From Chloroflexota bacterium (lineage in GTDB: Bacteria; Chloroflexota; Anaerolineae; Anaerolineales; UBA4823): a DNA stretch of 64,000 bases. Every line of letters begins with the position of its first letter. Position 1 is the stretch's first letter. A program made the translations under genes and the position numbers. Below the pieces are notes generated by a model, which worked only from the letters and a program-made list of their open reading frames with translations, ran no database searches and had not been told where the DNA came from. The stretch lies in assembly GCA_029782365.1 (NCBI GenBank), contig JAKOUW010000096.1, positions 486,467-550,466 of the forward strand, in the 5' to 3' direction. Of the stretch, positions 1 through 10,300 are shown piece after piece.

Positions 1-392
1 ATTGCAAACCCGCTTTTTTCGGCGGTGGCATGAATCAGCGCAGTCAGATCATCGCCGCTGAAATACACTACCCGTCCGCAGTTGGTGCACAGCAGGATAT
101 GCTCGTGGCCGTGCGCCGCTCGCAGGTACAGATTGCAGCCCCCATGTTGATGAATGCGCTGCACCAGGCCGAGTTCTTCTAATTTATCCAACGTGCGGTA
201 CACTGTCACCAGTCCCAACCGTGGGTAATCCTTGCGCCCCAAATCGTAGAGTTCCAACGGCTCGAGGGCACAGGCGCTGTCTACCAGGATGCCAATGATC
301 ACCTGCAGCGGACCGGTCAGGCGGTAACCACTGGCTTGCAGGCGCTCCAGCCATTCTGAAGTCAAGGGTTTATTGGAGGTGATTTTTTCCAT
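1..392 (-). CDS. Fur-family metal-responsive repressor (partial, C-terminus outside window)
   Basis: I translated this from the reverse strand; it starts at the ATG at 392-390 and runs off the window edge after about 130 residues. The N-terminal half is the winged-helix DNA-binding domain of the Fur/Zur/PerR family, including the typical stretch LVTVYRTLDKLEELGLVQRI. A His-rich segment (AAHGHEHILLCTNCG) follows, with the first Cys-x2-Cys pair of the structural zinc site. The family represses metal-uptake or oxidative-stress genes when metal-loaded. The missing C-terminus prevents assignment to Fur, Zur or PerR. A Fur-box-like dyad lies between its -10 box and start codon, so autoregulation is likely. 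Confidence 0.9.
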   Translation of the reverse strand, partial: MEKITSNKPLTSEWLERLQASGYRLTGPLQVIIGILVDSACALEPLELYDLGRKDYPRLGLVTVYRTLDKLEELGLVQRIHQHGGCNLYLRAAHGHEHILLCTNCGRVVYFSGDDLTALIHATAEKSGFA

Positions 393-401
393 AATTGCAA
401 A

Positions 402-422
402 TGAAAATCAGTTTCAATTATA
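402..422 (-). promoter_or_regulatory. Fur-type 7-1-7 operator next to the -10 box of the Fur-family gene
   Basis: TGAAAATCAGTTTCA at 402-416 matches the 7-1-7 Fur-family operator TGATAATnATTATCA at 12 of 14 arm positions. On the reverse strand a TATAAT box (417-422) directly precedes it, so the operator covers the expected transcription start. This is the arrangement expected for autorepression. The GH97 gene reads away on the other side and could be affected too. Confidence 0.7.
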
Positions 423-521
423 AGGGGGGATTCCCGCCTGTCAAGGGTTCAATGTTAGAATAGGAAATGGCACTCTCTGCTTCTAACCAATACTCGAACG
501 CGCCAAAGAAAAGCCGGGACT

Positions 522-2831
522 ATGATTCAAAAACATTTCTTTTCCAACCTGATTTTTTTGACCGCCCTATTCGTGCTTGCCGCCTGCAGTCAAGCCGCTT
601 CGTCACCGGATCCTGCTTCGTCCAGCCAGCCTAACCTCCCGCCGGCTGCCACAATGACCGTCCCGGCCGCCGCGGCCCCCAGCACACCCACGCCTGCGCC
701 TTCGCTCACCGCCCTGCCCACGTTGAACAAATTCCAGTCAGCCATCGCCACCCAGGCTGCCTTGCAATCGCAGAAGGTGGTCAATCGGCCAACCCCCATG
801 CCCATGCCGGCGGACAGCCTGCAGGTCAGCTCGCCGGACGGTAAGAATGTGGTGACTTTCGGGCTGATTGACGGCGTGCCTTACTATGCCGTGAACCGCC
901 AGGGCAAAGCACTGATCAATCCCTCCCGCCTGGGCTTTACTTTTGTCTCCGACGCTTCTCTTTCAGGCGGGTTGTCGATTGTCGATTCTCAGATTTCTGT
1001 TTTCGATGAAACCTGGACTCAGCCGTGGGGTGAAGTCAAGGAAATACGCGACCACCACACCGAGCTGCGCGTCATGCTGGCAGAGAACAATGCGAAACCC
1101 CGCCAGTTGACACTTGTTTTCCGCATCTTCAATGATGGCGTTGGCTTCCGTTACGAACTGCCCGCCCAACCTAACCTCGCCAGCTTCCAGGTACTGAAAG
1201 AGCTGACCGAGTTTGCCATGCCTGCCGACGACGCCGCCTGGTGGATTGGCGCACTTCTGCCCAACCGTTACGAATATCTTTACCGCCGCACAGCGCTCAG
1301 CGAACTTTCAAATACTCCCTTGCAAACACCTTTAACCATCGAGACGACCGACGGGCTGTATTTAAGCATCCATGAGGCCGCCCTGCTCGATTATCCTTCC
1401 ATGATTTTGCGCCCCGATGAGAACTTGATCCTGCACGCCGACCTCGTGCCCTGGTCAGACGGCGTGCTGGTCAAAGCCGCTGTACCGCTCAAAACTCCCT
1501 GGCGCGCCATTCAAATCGCCGAAAAACCCGGTGATCTGATCACCTCTTACCTGATCTTGAACCTCAATGAGCCGAATAAATTGGGCGATGTTTCCTGGGT
1601 CAAGCCGTCCAAGTACATCGGCATCTGGTGGGGCATGCACCTGGGCAAGTGGACCTGGGGCAGCGGCCCACTTCACGGAGCCACAACAGCCAACACCCGC
1701 CAATACATTGATTTCGCCGCTCATAATGGTTTCCGGGGTGTGCTGGTGGAAGGCTGGAACCTGGGCTGGGATGGCGATTGGACGCTCAACGGCGCTTCAT
1801 TCAATTTCACCACTCCTTACCCAGATTTTGACCTGCTTGGTCTGGCTCGCTACGCCGCCGGCAAAGGCGTGCATATCGTAGGGCACAATGAGACCGCAGC
1901 CGCTGTTCAAAATTACGAAGCTCAGCTGGACGATGCATTTGCTCTCTACCAGCGTCTTGGCATCGACACGGTCAAGACCGGCTATGTCAGTTCCGACCCC
2001 GGCGTGCCGCGCTATGATGAACAAGGCAAACTGGTGGGTATGGAATACCATCATGGGCAGTTCATGGTGGAGCATTATCAGAAAGTGGTCGATGCCGCCG
2101 CCCGTTATCACATCATGCTTGATGTTCACGAGCCAATCAAAGACACCGGCTTGCGGCGCACCTACCCCAATATGATGACACGCGAAGGAGCGCGCGGCCA
2201 GGAGTACAATGCCTGGGATGCTCAAGGCGGCAACCCACCCAACCACGTGGCCATCCTGCCTTTCACGCGCCTGCTCGCCGGGCCAATGGATTACACGCCG
2301 GGCATCCTGGCCCTGACTTACCCGCAGTACCGAACCAACAACCGCATTAACCACACCTTAGCCAAGGAATTGGCGTTGTACGTAGTGATTTACAGCCCTC
2401 TGCAAATGGCGGCTGATTTGATCGAAAACTATGCGAACAACCCCGCTTTTCAATTCATCAAAGAAGTTCCCGCCGATTGGCAGGATACACGGGTTCTTAA
2501 CGCCCAAATCGGCGGGTTCATTACCACCGTCCGACAGGAGCGGGATGGCGAAAAGTGGTTCCTGGGTTCGCTCACCGATGAGACCGGCCGCACACTGGAC
2601 GCCCCGCTCGATTTCCTGCAGGCTGGAGTGGTGTACACCGCCGAGATCTATGCCGATGGCGCAGGCGCCGATTGGAAAACGAACCCTTATGCGCTGGATA
2701 TACATTCATGCCTGGTTGCTTCATCGGCCACCCTCGAACTCAATCTTGCTCCAGGCGGCGGGCAGGCTATCCGCTTTGCGCCTGCTTCCCAGGCTGAAAG
2801 AACCAGCTTGCAACCCTGTCAGGTGAAGTAA
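522..2831 (+). CDS. Glycoside hydrolase family 97 lipoprotein (alpha-glucosidase-like)
   Basis: 769 residues. A lipoprotein signal peptide ends in the lipobox LAAC (about residues 19-22), followed by a Ser/Pro/Thr-rich tether to about residue 95. The rest matches GH97 (SusB-like): an N-terminal beta-sandwich and then a TIM barrel with GIWWGMHLGKWTWG, VEGWNLGWDGDW, MLDVHEPIKDTGLRRTYPN, TREGARGQEYNAW and LAGPMDYTPGI. The barrel strand reading VKTGYV has Gly where, as I recall, retaining alpha-galactosidase members carry the nucleophile Asp. That suggests the inverting, alpha-glucosidase-like branch. It probably acts on alpha-glucans at the cell surface. No transporter lies alongside; the Fur-family gene diverges upstream. 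Confidence 0.9.
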   Translation: MIQKHFFSNLIFLTALFVLAACSQAASSPDPASSSQPNLPPAATMTVPAAAAPSTPTPAPSLTALPTLNKFQSAIATQAALQSQKVVNRPTPMPMPADSLQVSSPDGKNVVTFGLIDGVPYYAVNRQGKALINPSRLGFTFVSDASLSGGLSIVDSQISVFDETWTQPWGEVKEIRDHHTELRVMLAENNAKPRQLTLVFRIFNDGVGFRYELPAQPNLASFQVLKELTEFAMPADDAAWWIGALLPNRYEYLYRRTALSELSNTPLQTPLTIETTDGLYLSIHEAALLDYPSMILRPDENLILHADLVPWSDGVLVKAAVPLKTPWRAIQIAEKPGDLITSYLILNLNEPNKLGDVSWVKPSKYIGIWWGMHLGKWTWGSGPLHGATTANTRQYIDFAAHNGFRGVLVEGWNLGWDGDWTLNGASFNFTTPYPDFDLLGLARYAAGKGVHIVGHNETAAAVQNYEAQLDDAFALYQRLGIDTVKTGYVSSDPGVPRYDEQGKLVGMEYHHGQFMVEHYQKVVDAAARYHIMLDVHEPIKDTGLRRTYPNMMTREGARGQEYNAWDAQGGNPPNHVAILPFTRLLAGPMDYTPGILALTYPQYRTNNRINHTLAKELALYVVIYSPLQMAADLIENYANNPAFQFIKEVPADWQDTRVLNAQIGGFITTVRQERDGEKWFLGSLTDETGRTLDAPLDFLQAGVVYTAEIYADGAGADWKTNPYALDIHSCLVASSATLELNLAPGGGQAIRFAPASQAERTSLQPCQVK

Positions 2832-2832
2832 A

Positions 2833-3708
2833 TCAGCTCGCCGGTTTGACAGCGGTCACCAGCACTGCCGGAAACAGTTGGTGAATGCCGTCCGGCTGGC
2901 GTCTCTCGGCAAGATGCGCCATGATTTCATCTTTAAACTGCGCCAACCCTGCCTCGCCGCAAGCGCGCTGGATTTGTTCCAAAGCGGTGCGCGTCCAATG
3001 CATCCAGAGCGCCTGCCACCAGTCCTCATTCTCGGCATAAACCACATCCAGGGTTTCCAGGGCAGCCTGTATCTGCTCAAAGCCCGCCTGCCGCAAGACT
3101 TCAACCAATCCGGCAGTTGAATCCAGGTTTTGTGAAGGTGGGCGGGCTTGCGGCGGCTTGCCTTCCGGGCTGTCCGCCAGACGTTTGGCGGCAGCCTGGA
3201 AAAACCAGGTCCACTGTTCGTCCATCGAACGATCCCATACAGATACCGCCAGCTTGCCGCCCGGGCGCAGTACCCGCCGCATTTCTTTTAACGCCAGCTC
3301 TACACGGGGGAAAAAGAAAACAGCAAAGCCGCACAGCACCGCATCAAACGATTTGTCGCCAAATTGCAGTTCTTCCACATCCATAACCAATGCCCGGCTG
3401 TTAGCCGCTCCGCTCTGGCGAATTTCCGTGTTCAGCTCGTTGACCATCCCCGGCGAAATGTCCACACCAGTGACCTGCCCCTGCAGGCCGACTGCTCGCG
3501 CCGCTGGGAACAACACAGCTCCGCGCCCCGCGGCAACATCCAGCACGCAACCCCCCTGCGGCAGATCGGCCAGTTCTACCAACCGGCTGCCGAAATGGCT
3601 GAAAAATCGCGGCCCACTGCGGTCGTATTGGCTCGCGACGCGGTCGAAAAAGCCTATTGTGCCGCGTTTGCGCCGGGCAATCATTTCGTGTTCTGGTAAT
3701 TGTTCCAT
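2833..3708 (-). CDS. Class I SAM-dependent methyltransferase (UbiE/Methyltransf_11 type)
   Basis: 291 residues. The Rossmann-fold methyltransferase motif I is VLDVAAGRGAVLFPAAR (about residues 54-70), followed by VTGVDIS (acidic residue for the SAM ribose), FDAVLCGFAVFFF and RVLRPGGKLAVSVWD. This order is that of the UbiE/COQ5-like branch, but the substrate cannot be read from sequence. It is transcribed divergently from tyrS and ends 2 bp from the GH97 stop. A TAAAAT box sits exactly six bases before the ATG, so the mRNA is probably leaderless; this supports the start at 3708. Confidence 0.85.
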   Translation of the reverse strand: MEQLPEHEMIARRKRGTIGFFDRVASQYDRSGPRFFSHFGSRLVELADLPQGGCVLDVAAGRGAVLFPAARAVGLQGQVTGVDISPGMVNELNTEIRQSGAANSRALVMDVEELQFGDKSFDAVLCGFAVFFFPRVELALKEMRRVLRPGGKLAVSVWDRSMDEQWTWFFQAAAKRLADSPEGKPPQARPPSQNLDSTAGLVEVLRQAGFEQIQAALETLDVVYAENEDWWQALWMHWTRTALEQIQRACGEAGLAQFKDEIMAHLAERRQPDGIHQLFPAVLVTAVKPAS

Positions 3709-3714
3709 GAGCTG

Positions 3715-3746
3715 ATTTTAACACAATAGTTTTTCCGTGTTATACT
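3715..3746. promoter_or_regulatory. Overlapping divergent promoters of the methyltransferase and tyrS
   Basis: On the + strand, TTAACA (3718-3723), a 17-bp spacer and TATACT (3741-3746) form a good promoter for tyrS with a leader of about 30 nt. On the - strand, TAAAAT (3715-3720) lies six bases before the methyltransferase ATG. The two core elements physically overlap. Confidence 0.55.
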
Positions 3747-3779
3747 CGGCCCAGAAAATTTCGAATTTAGGAAATCAGC

Positions 3780-5054
3780 TTGAAGACCCTTGATGAACTC
3801 AAATGGCGCGGCCTGGTGTATGACATCAGCGAGGGCGCCGAAGAATTACTCGCTTCCCAGAAAGTGACCATCTACAACGGATTCGATGCCACTGCCGACA
3901 GTCTTCACGTCGGTCACCTGGTGCCGCTGATCGCCCTGGCGCGCCTTCAGCGCTTCGGCCATTCGCCCATCGCCCTGGCTGGCGGCGGCACCAGCATGAT
4001 TGGCGACCCCAGCGGCAAATCTGCCGAGCGCCAGCTCCTTTCGCGCGAGCAAATTGAAGCCAACATCGCCGGCGTTAAACAGCAGTTGGCCCAGTTCCTG
4101 GATTTCGAAGTCAAGACCAACCCTGCGCGCCTGTTGAACAATGCTGATTGGCTGCTCAGTCTGCCGCTGGTAGAATTCTTACGCGATATCGGTAAACACT
4201 TCACCGTCAATTACATGATCACCAAAGATTCTGTCAAGAACCGTCTGGAACGCGAAGACGGCATTTCCTTCACTGAGTTCAGTTACATGCTTCTGCAGTC
4301 TTACGACTTCCTGCACCTGCATGACACCACCGGCTGCCGTATGCAAACTGGCGGCTCTGACCAATGGGGCAACATCACCGCCGGCGTGGAGTTGGTGCGC
4401 CGTACGCGAGGCGCTAGCGTTTTCGGTTTGGTGTATCCTTTGATTACGAAATCAGACGGCACCAAGTTCGGCAAGACGGAATCTGGCGCTGTCTGGCTTT
4501 CGCCTGCCCGCACCTCGCCTTACCGCTTTTACCAATTCTGGCTCAACACGCTGGACAAAGATGTGGTTCACTATCTCAAGGTTTTCACCTTCTTTGACCA
4601 ACCGACCATCGACGAATTGGCTGCAGCCCTGGCAAACCACCCGGAAGGCCGTTCAGCCCAGCGCGCTTTGGCGCGGGAAATGACCCGCATGATGCACGGC
4701 GAAAGCGCCCTGGCACGCGCAGAACAAGCTTCAGCGGTGCTTTTCGGCGCAGAGATCAGCGGCCTTTCCTCCGCAGACATCCAGGAGATCTTTGCCGATG
4801 TGCCTTCTAACAGCTTGCCGGCAGGTCGCCTCGAGGGAGATGGCTTGCCCCTGGTCGAAGCGTTGGTGATCAGCGGCCTGGCGAAATCCAAAGCTGAAGC
4901 GCGCCGTTCAATCGATGAAGGCGGCATTTCTCTGAACAATCGCCGGTGCAGCAACGCGTCACAGGTGATCCGCTCTTCAGATGTGCTGGACGGCGCTTAC
5001 CTGGTACTGCGCAAAGGCCGCAAAAACTACAGCCTTCTGCAAGTGATGCGCTGA
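3780..5054 (+). CDS. tyrS: Tyrosyl-tRNA synthetase
   Basis: 424 residues with a TTG start preceded by AGGAAA at suitable spacing. It charges tRNA-Tyr with tyrosine in the cytoplasm. The class I signature HIGH appears as LHVGHLVPL (about residues 43-51), the tyrosine-site region as [12 protein letters not shown], and the KMSKS loop as KFGKTE (about residues 227-232). The C-terminal 75 residues form an S4-like RNA-binding domain ([26 protein letters not shown]). Length and order are those of the standard bacterial TyrS1 form. It is monocistronic by context. Confidence 0.97.
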   Translation: MKTLDELKWRGLVYDISEGAEELLASQKVTIYNGFDATADSLHVGHLVPLIALARLQRFGHSPIALAGGGTSMIGDPSGKSAERQLLSREQIEANIAGVKQQLAQFLDFEVKTNPARLLNNADWLLSLPLVEFLRDIGKHFTVNYMITKDSVKNRLEREDGISFTEFSYMLLQSYDFLHLHDTTGCRMQTGGSDQWGNITAGVELVRRTRGASVFGLVYPLITKSDGTKFGKTESGAVWLSPARTSPYRFYQFWLNTLDKDVVHYLKVFTFFDQPTIDELAAALANHPEGRSAQRALAREMTRMMHGESALARAEQASAVLFGAEISGLSSADIQEIFADVPSNSLPAGRLEGDGLPLVEALVISGLAKSKAEARRSIDEGGISLNNRRCSNASQVIRSSDVLDGAYLVLRKGRKNYSLLQVMR

Positions 5055-5141
5055 AGAGAACTGCAGTTTGCCCGGCCTCATGCAAATTTTTGGATGAAAT
5101 GCACAGACGTACAGGGGGGAAGATTTAACCGTCCGGTTCAT

Positions 5142-5171
5142 TTGACGCCAGTCGCCATTTGGTTGTACACT
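5142..5171 (+). promoter_or_regulatory. Sigma-70-like promoter of the nucleoside-phosphorylase fusion gene
   Basis: TTGACG (5142-5147), an 18-bp spacer and TACACT (5166-5171). The leader to the ATG at 5209 carries AAGGTGA as ribosome binding site. Confidence 0.6.
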
Positions 5172-5208
5172 CTTATTAACATCCGCTTCACAGCTAACAA
5201 GGTGACCA

Positions 5209-7305
5209 ATGCCGAACCTCGATCTGGTGATTCTCACCGTTTTGCACGAAGAATACCAGGCAGTTTGCAGCCTGCTTCCTGACCTCAAGCCCATGCAGGG
5301 TACGCCTACCGCTTCTAACTTGTACGCCTGGAAGAGCGGCAGCCTGCGAAACCGCCTGGGAGGCAGTTACCAGTTGGCCGTTGGTATGTTAGGGCGCCCA
5401 GGTGAAACGGGCAGCGCTCTGGCTGTCCAGGATGCAATCCAGCGCTGGCGTCCGCGTTACATATTCTTTGTGGGAATCGCCGGTGGTTTGAAGAACCTGA
5501 ACAAGGGCGATGTCATCATTGCCGATATTATCTTTCCTTATGAGTATGGCAAATTAGAAAAAAGGTTTTTGCCGCGTCCTGACCGGACAGAACAAACTGA
5601 CCAGGCTTTGCTGACAAGCGCGTTGGCTTACATAAAGAATCACCGTTGGGAAGACTTTCACATGCCAGACCCACCATCTCCAACCCAGCCAAAGATCACC
5701 CAGGGTGTTGTAGCCTCTGGTGAGAAGGTGATCGATGACCCAACCAACGAATTTTTCGAGGCGGTGCTCGAAGCCAATCCCCGCCTAAGCGCTGTGGAAA
5801 TGGAAGGCGCAGGGGCAGCCAGCGCCATAGAGCAAGCCCAGGCACGCGGTGATTCAGTCGGTTTCATGATGGTTCGCGGCATCTCAGATTTGCCGCGCGG
5901 CACCCAGGCCGAAGTACCCGGCCTGTCTGCGGCTGGGACTGTGCCTGCCGAACGCGGTACCGCTGAACGCGACCGGTGGAAGCAATATGCCGCGGCCGCG
6001 GCGGCTGCCTTCCTGGTCGGCTGGATCCGGGACGGCCTGCCAGTTGCTCCCACCGCCCCGCGGCGCAGCCTTTCGGAAGCCCAGCAAATCACAGCGCTGA
6101 AGGCCGATCCCAAAAATCCAATCCAGCCGCAGAAGCCCAATTCTCCCGGCCATCCCCCCGATCAACTTGTAGAGAAGTCACCTTCCAATTCGCCATCCTT
6201 TTGGAGCCAATTCTCCAAACAACTGAGTTCGCCAGTCTGGCAGGGGATTGCCGGGATCGCTACCATTTTGGGGATCGTGATCGCCTTGGCTGCCTGGCTG
6301 TATCCCAATCTGCAGGCGCGCTGGTGGCCTGCCCCCACCGGCGCATCGAGTGCCGCATCCCAGCCCGCTCCTACTTCCATATCTGTGGCGGCCTCAGCGA
6401 CTCCCTTGGCTGCAACAGCGGCCTACGCTGGCGCTCCCGGCGCCACCGCTCTGTCCACCTCAGCGCCGACGGCACCACGCTGCGCCTACCCAAGCGAGCT
6501 GGGGGATGACGCCGCCCTGCGAGCCTTGATCCAGGCGGAGAGCCAGGCTCTGGCAGACAAAGACTTGCAGGCAGTGGGACGCATCTTCGCGCCTGGGGCA
6601 TTTATCGCCGATGGCGCCAAGAAAGAGTATTGGCTGGATCCAATTGCCCGCTATCGAAAATATTTTAACGAGATTCGTTCCGGCGCGGTCACCCGCACCG
6701 CTATCACCGCCGTTTCTCCTGGCATCCAGGCGAATAATGCCTGGTACACCTCCGGCAATCTCACCCACCTGGTGATGCCCGATGGCAAAGCAGCCGATTA
6801 TCCCAATTCTTCTGGTTCGGATCACTGGGAATTCACCCGAGACACGAGCGGATGTTGGCTGATTCGGGCATTGGTGTTCAATGCTTCCAGTTACAGCTTC
6901 CCCTGTTATTGCAAGCTGACTTCTGGCGATGAACCTTTCCAATGTCTGGTGCAGGCCGAGGGCGAGGCGGTTGTTCAGAAAAACCCGGTCCTGGTCTGGA
7001 GTATCTTCTCTCCGTCCGCGCTGGTGATTGATGGCAAAGAGAAATCATCCTCCAATGTGTTTGATTATTATTTTAAGAACCTCTTCCCGAATTACAGTTT
7101 CAGCTCTGCTCAACATTTTGATCTCACCCGCCAGGCAGGCGATCAATACACAGCCATGTACACCAGCGGCAGCCGCGGCGCCTTTACCGATCGCAGCGGC
7201 GCACCCATCACCTATTCGAATCCCAACCCGTCAGATGCCTGGCATTTCAGCCGTTCTCCGGCTGCCTGCTGGGTGATCGACAATTTTGCATTCAACCAGC
7301 CTTAA
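5209..7305 (+). CDS. Membrane-anchored nucleoside phosphorylase-like protein with two NTF2-like ectodomains
   Basis: 698 residues in three parts. Residues 1-245 are a nucleoside phosphorylase/MTA-SAH nucleosidase-like domain (PNP_UDP_1), with FVGIAGGLKNLNKGDVIIAD, the ribose-binding VEMEGAGAA and the purine-loop Asp in VRGISD. No signal peptide precedes it, so this domain is cytoplasmic. One transmembrane helix follows at about 345-370 (GIAGIATILGIVIALAAWLY), then an Ala/Ser/Thr/Pro linker. Two repeated SnoaL/NTF2-like domains of about 130 residues follow (from about 424 and 575), each with paired cysteines, presumably outside the cell. Nucleosidase domains fused to other modules are common in bacterial NTP-dependent conflict and signalling proteins. 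A signalling or nucleotide-depleting role here is inference. The next gene starts 13 bp downstream and is probably cotranscribed. Confidence 0.75.
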   Translation: MPNLDLVILTVLHEEYQAVCSLLPDLKPMQGTPTASNLYAWKSGSLRNRLGGSYQLAVGMLGRPGETGSALAVQDAIQRWRPRYIFFVGIAGGLKNLNKGDVIIADIIFPYEYGKLEKRFLPRPDRTEQTDQALLTSALAYIKNHRWEDFHMPDPPSPTQPKITQGVVASGEKVIDDPTNEFFEAVLEANPRLSAVEMEGAGAASAIEQAQARGDSVGFMMVRGISDLPRGTQAEVPGLSAAGTVPAERGTAERDRWKQYAAAAAAAFLVGWIRDGLPVAPTAPRRSLSEAQQITALKADPKNPIQPQKPNSPGHPPDQLVEKSPSNSPSFWSQFSKQLSSPVWQGIAGIATILGIVIALAAWLYPNLQARWWPAPTGASSAASQPAPTSISVAASATPLAATAAYAGAPGATALSTSAPTAPRCAYPSELGDDAALRALIQAESQALADKDLQAVGRIFAPGAFIADGAKKEYWLDPIARYRKYFNEIRSGAVTRTAITAVSPGIQANNAWYTSGNLTHLVMPDGKAADYPNSSGSDHWEFTRDTSGCWLIRALVFNASSYSFPCYCKLTSGDEPFQCLVQAEGEAVVQKNPVLVWSIFSPSALVIDGKEKSSSNVFDYYFKNLFPNYSFSSAQHFDLTRQAGDQYTAMYTSGSRGAFTDRSGAPITYSNPNPSDAWHFSRSPAACWVIDNFAFNQP

Positions 7306-7317
7306 GGCGAGGCCAAT

Positions 7318-10300
7318 ATGTTCCAAAAATGCTTTTTGAAAGCCGCCCGGTTATTGCTGGCCCTGGCTGTGACAGCCTTCGCGGCTGCTCCGGCTGTGGG
7401 CAGCTTTTCACCGCCTTCACGCGCGATTTCAACTTCCTCCGCAGGAGTGATCACCATCACCCCCGATCAAATGTCTTTCACGGGTGAGGTCGTCACCCAC
7501 GCCAACTGCGCCAATCCACAAACCTGCGCCTGGATCAACCAATCCTCCCCCGGCGCTGTGATCTTAGGTATGGACCCGGCGTCAAGCCAGCCGGCTGATT
7601 GGGGCGGCGGATCCGCCAGCCTCATCCTGCCTGTGTTGGATTACCCCAATCCGACCCTGCTGGTTCTGCAAATTTCCTGGCCGGATGGCGCCGGTCGCGG
7701 ACTGCATTCCCCGCGCCTGAACCAGACTGCTGAAATTGCCTGGGATGGCCAGCCGGTCTGGGACATGCGCACCATGTATCCAGGTAGTTATGGCGATTAT
7801 TACGCCTCTGAGCATGTCGCGGTTCAAACAACCCTGGTCATAACCCAACCGCAAACACACATCCTTAATATAAGTGTGCCGGCGCTCACAGCCTGGGATA
7901 TTGGCCAGGTTACACTGACCCCCTACAGCCTGCCGCCCACTTTGCACGGCATCGGTTACAGCCCATACCGTGACTGCCAGGCACCTGGCAGCTCCGACCA
8001 ACCAACGCCAGCCGAAATACGTGCAGATTTAATCCGCCTGGCTCATTCCAGCAATGCAGTGCGCACCTACGCTTCCACCGGCGTCAATGCCCTCGTGCCA
8101 TCCCTGGCGAAATCCCTGGGTTTACGTGTGGCGGCAGGCGCCTGGTTAAATCCAGGCAGTGCAGACGATGCGGAAATCCAGGGGCTGCTTGGTCTGGCTC
8201 AGTCCACGCCCATCGATCTGGCCGTGGTTGGCAATGAATATGTTTTGCGCAATCCATCTGCCGCCGATGTCAGTTACCTGGCTGCAAAAATTGACTACGT
8301 TAAAAACAGCCTGCCGCCCGGCGTCCCGGTTACCACAGCCGAAGTGGCAGATATTATCGTCACCTGGTCAAACGGGCAGTATGTGCTCAACCCGGCCTAC
8401 AAACCAATTCTAGATCGTGTCGACCAGGTGATGATCCACCTCTATCCCTTCTGGGAAGGCAAATCGGTGATAGGCGCCGCTCGCTATGCTGTGAACCGCT
8501 ACCACCAAATCCAGGCTTTGATCGAAACTGCCTATCCCGGGCAAAACAAACACCTGGTGATTGGTGAAACCGGTTGGCCTTCCGGCGGCGGGACTTACGG
8601 GCAGGCGGTGCCAAGCCTGGATAACCAGCGCCTGTACATGCAGGAATTCATGGTGCTCGCAGAGCAGGAGAACGTTGATTATTTTTATTTCGACGCCTTC
8701 GATGAGCTGTGGAAAATCGAAGAGCCTTACAATATCGGCCAACATTGGGGCTACAGTTATACCGATCGTTCGGCCAAACAGCCAGAATACGGCGTCTTGC
8801 TGCCCGCTGCGCGGCTGCCAGTACAGCCCAGCGCCCAGACTGCCAGCTCGGACAGGATGGATGAACCGCCAGCCTTATCTTCACCAACGCGACCGGCTGC
8901 CGGCGCGATTTTAACCGTGTACGACGAATGGCCCGGCGGCGCCGATAATTTCGTGCCGACCGGTTGGATGGGCGATCTCGATCAGATCTCCTTATCTGCT
9001 TGTGATCGCAGTGATCCGCACAGCGGCGAATTGGCCATCAAAGCATCATTTTCTGCCTCTGGGGCGCAGGGTTGGGGCGGCGTCTACTGGCAGTACCCTG
9101 CCAACAACTGGGGCAGCCTGCCGCAGGCAAAAGACCTCAGCCAGGCCAACAAGCTGACTTTTTGGGCCAAAGGCGCGGCTGGAGGAGAGCGCATACGCTT
9201 CGTCGTCGGCGGCTTGGGTGGGGCTCAAAGTCCATACAGCGACTCTCTGCGCCCGGCGGCCTCCAGCGGCTTTGTTGAACTGGCCGCGACCTGGCAGATG
9301 TACACCATCGACTTGCGCGGCCGCGACCTCTCGCATATCATCGGCGGTTTTGGCTGGGTGACTGACCGCTGTGCCAATCCGAACGGCGCGATTTTTTACC
9401 TGGACGATATTCAATTTGCTTTTGATCCCGCTATGCCTTCTCCTCCGCCAAAGGTGTACACTTTGCAGGTATACACCGATTTCGGAGATCCCGAAAATCA
9501 TTACACACCCAGCGGTTTTATGGACGCCGCCGCCAATCCCGCCAACATCCAGTTGAGCGAGTGCTGGCTGGATAACCCTCACAGCGGTCTCACCTCAATT
9601 CGAGTTGCCTATACGCATAACCCCGCACCAGGCCAATACGGCGGCGGCGTCTATTGGTTAGATCCTGCCGAAAACTGGGGAGATGTCCCGGGCGGCCTCA
9701 ACCTCAGCCGCGCCTCCAGCCTCTCCTTCTGGGCGCGCTCCGACTCTCCCGGCGTCTCCTTGAAATTCCTGGTCGGCGGAGTTGGTTATGTGATCAAAAA
9801 TGGCATCACCGACTGCTCCCAACCGACTGGGAGTTACCCAGATTCAATCTGCCCGGAAATCCAGCGCACTTTCACCCTGACAAGCTCCTGGCAGCGCTAC
9901 ACCATCGATTTGCTGGCGGATCGCCGCGCCTTGAACCATGTGGTGGGCGGTTTTGGTTTTTATGCTCAATCGAGCGTCACTTTTTACCTGGATGATATCT
10001 TCTACCAGCTCCAGCCCCCGCCCAACGCGGCGCTGACCATGCCGGTGGATGTGGCTGTCGATGCTCAAAGCGGCCTGGCTTACGTGGTCAACCAGGCGGC
10101 CGGCAACGTTTGGATTTTGGATGCCAGCGGAGTGCAAAAAGTGATCACCATCCCCAACAGCGCCTGTCCCAAAATCACACCCTACGGCGCCTGCCTGAAC
10201 TCGGTCAGCGTCAGCCCTTTCAACCACAAAGCGTATGTCAGCCAGTGGTATGCCGACCGGTTGAACATTATCAACGGGTTAAATCCGGCCGGTTGGGTGT

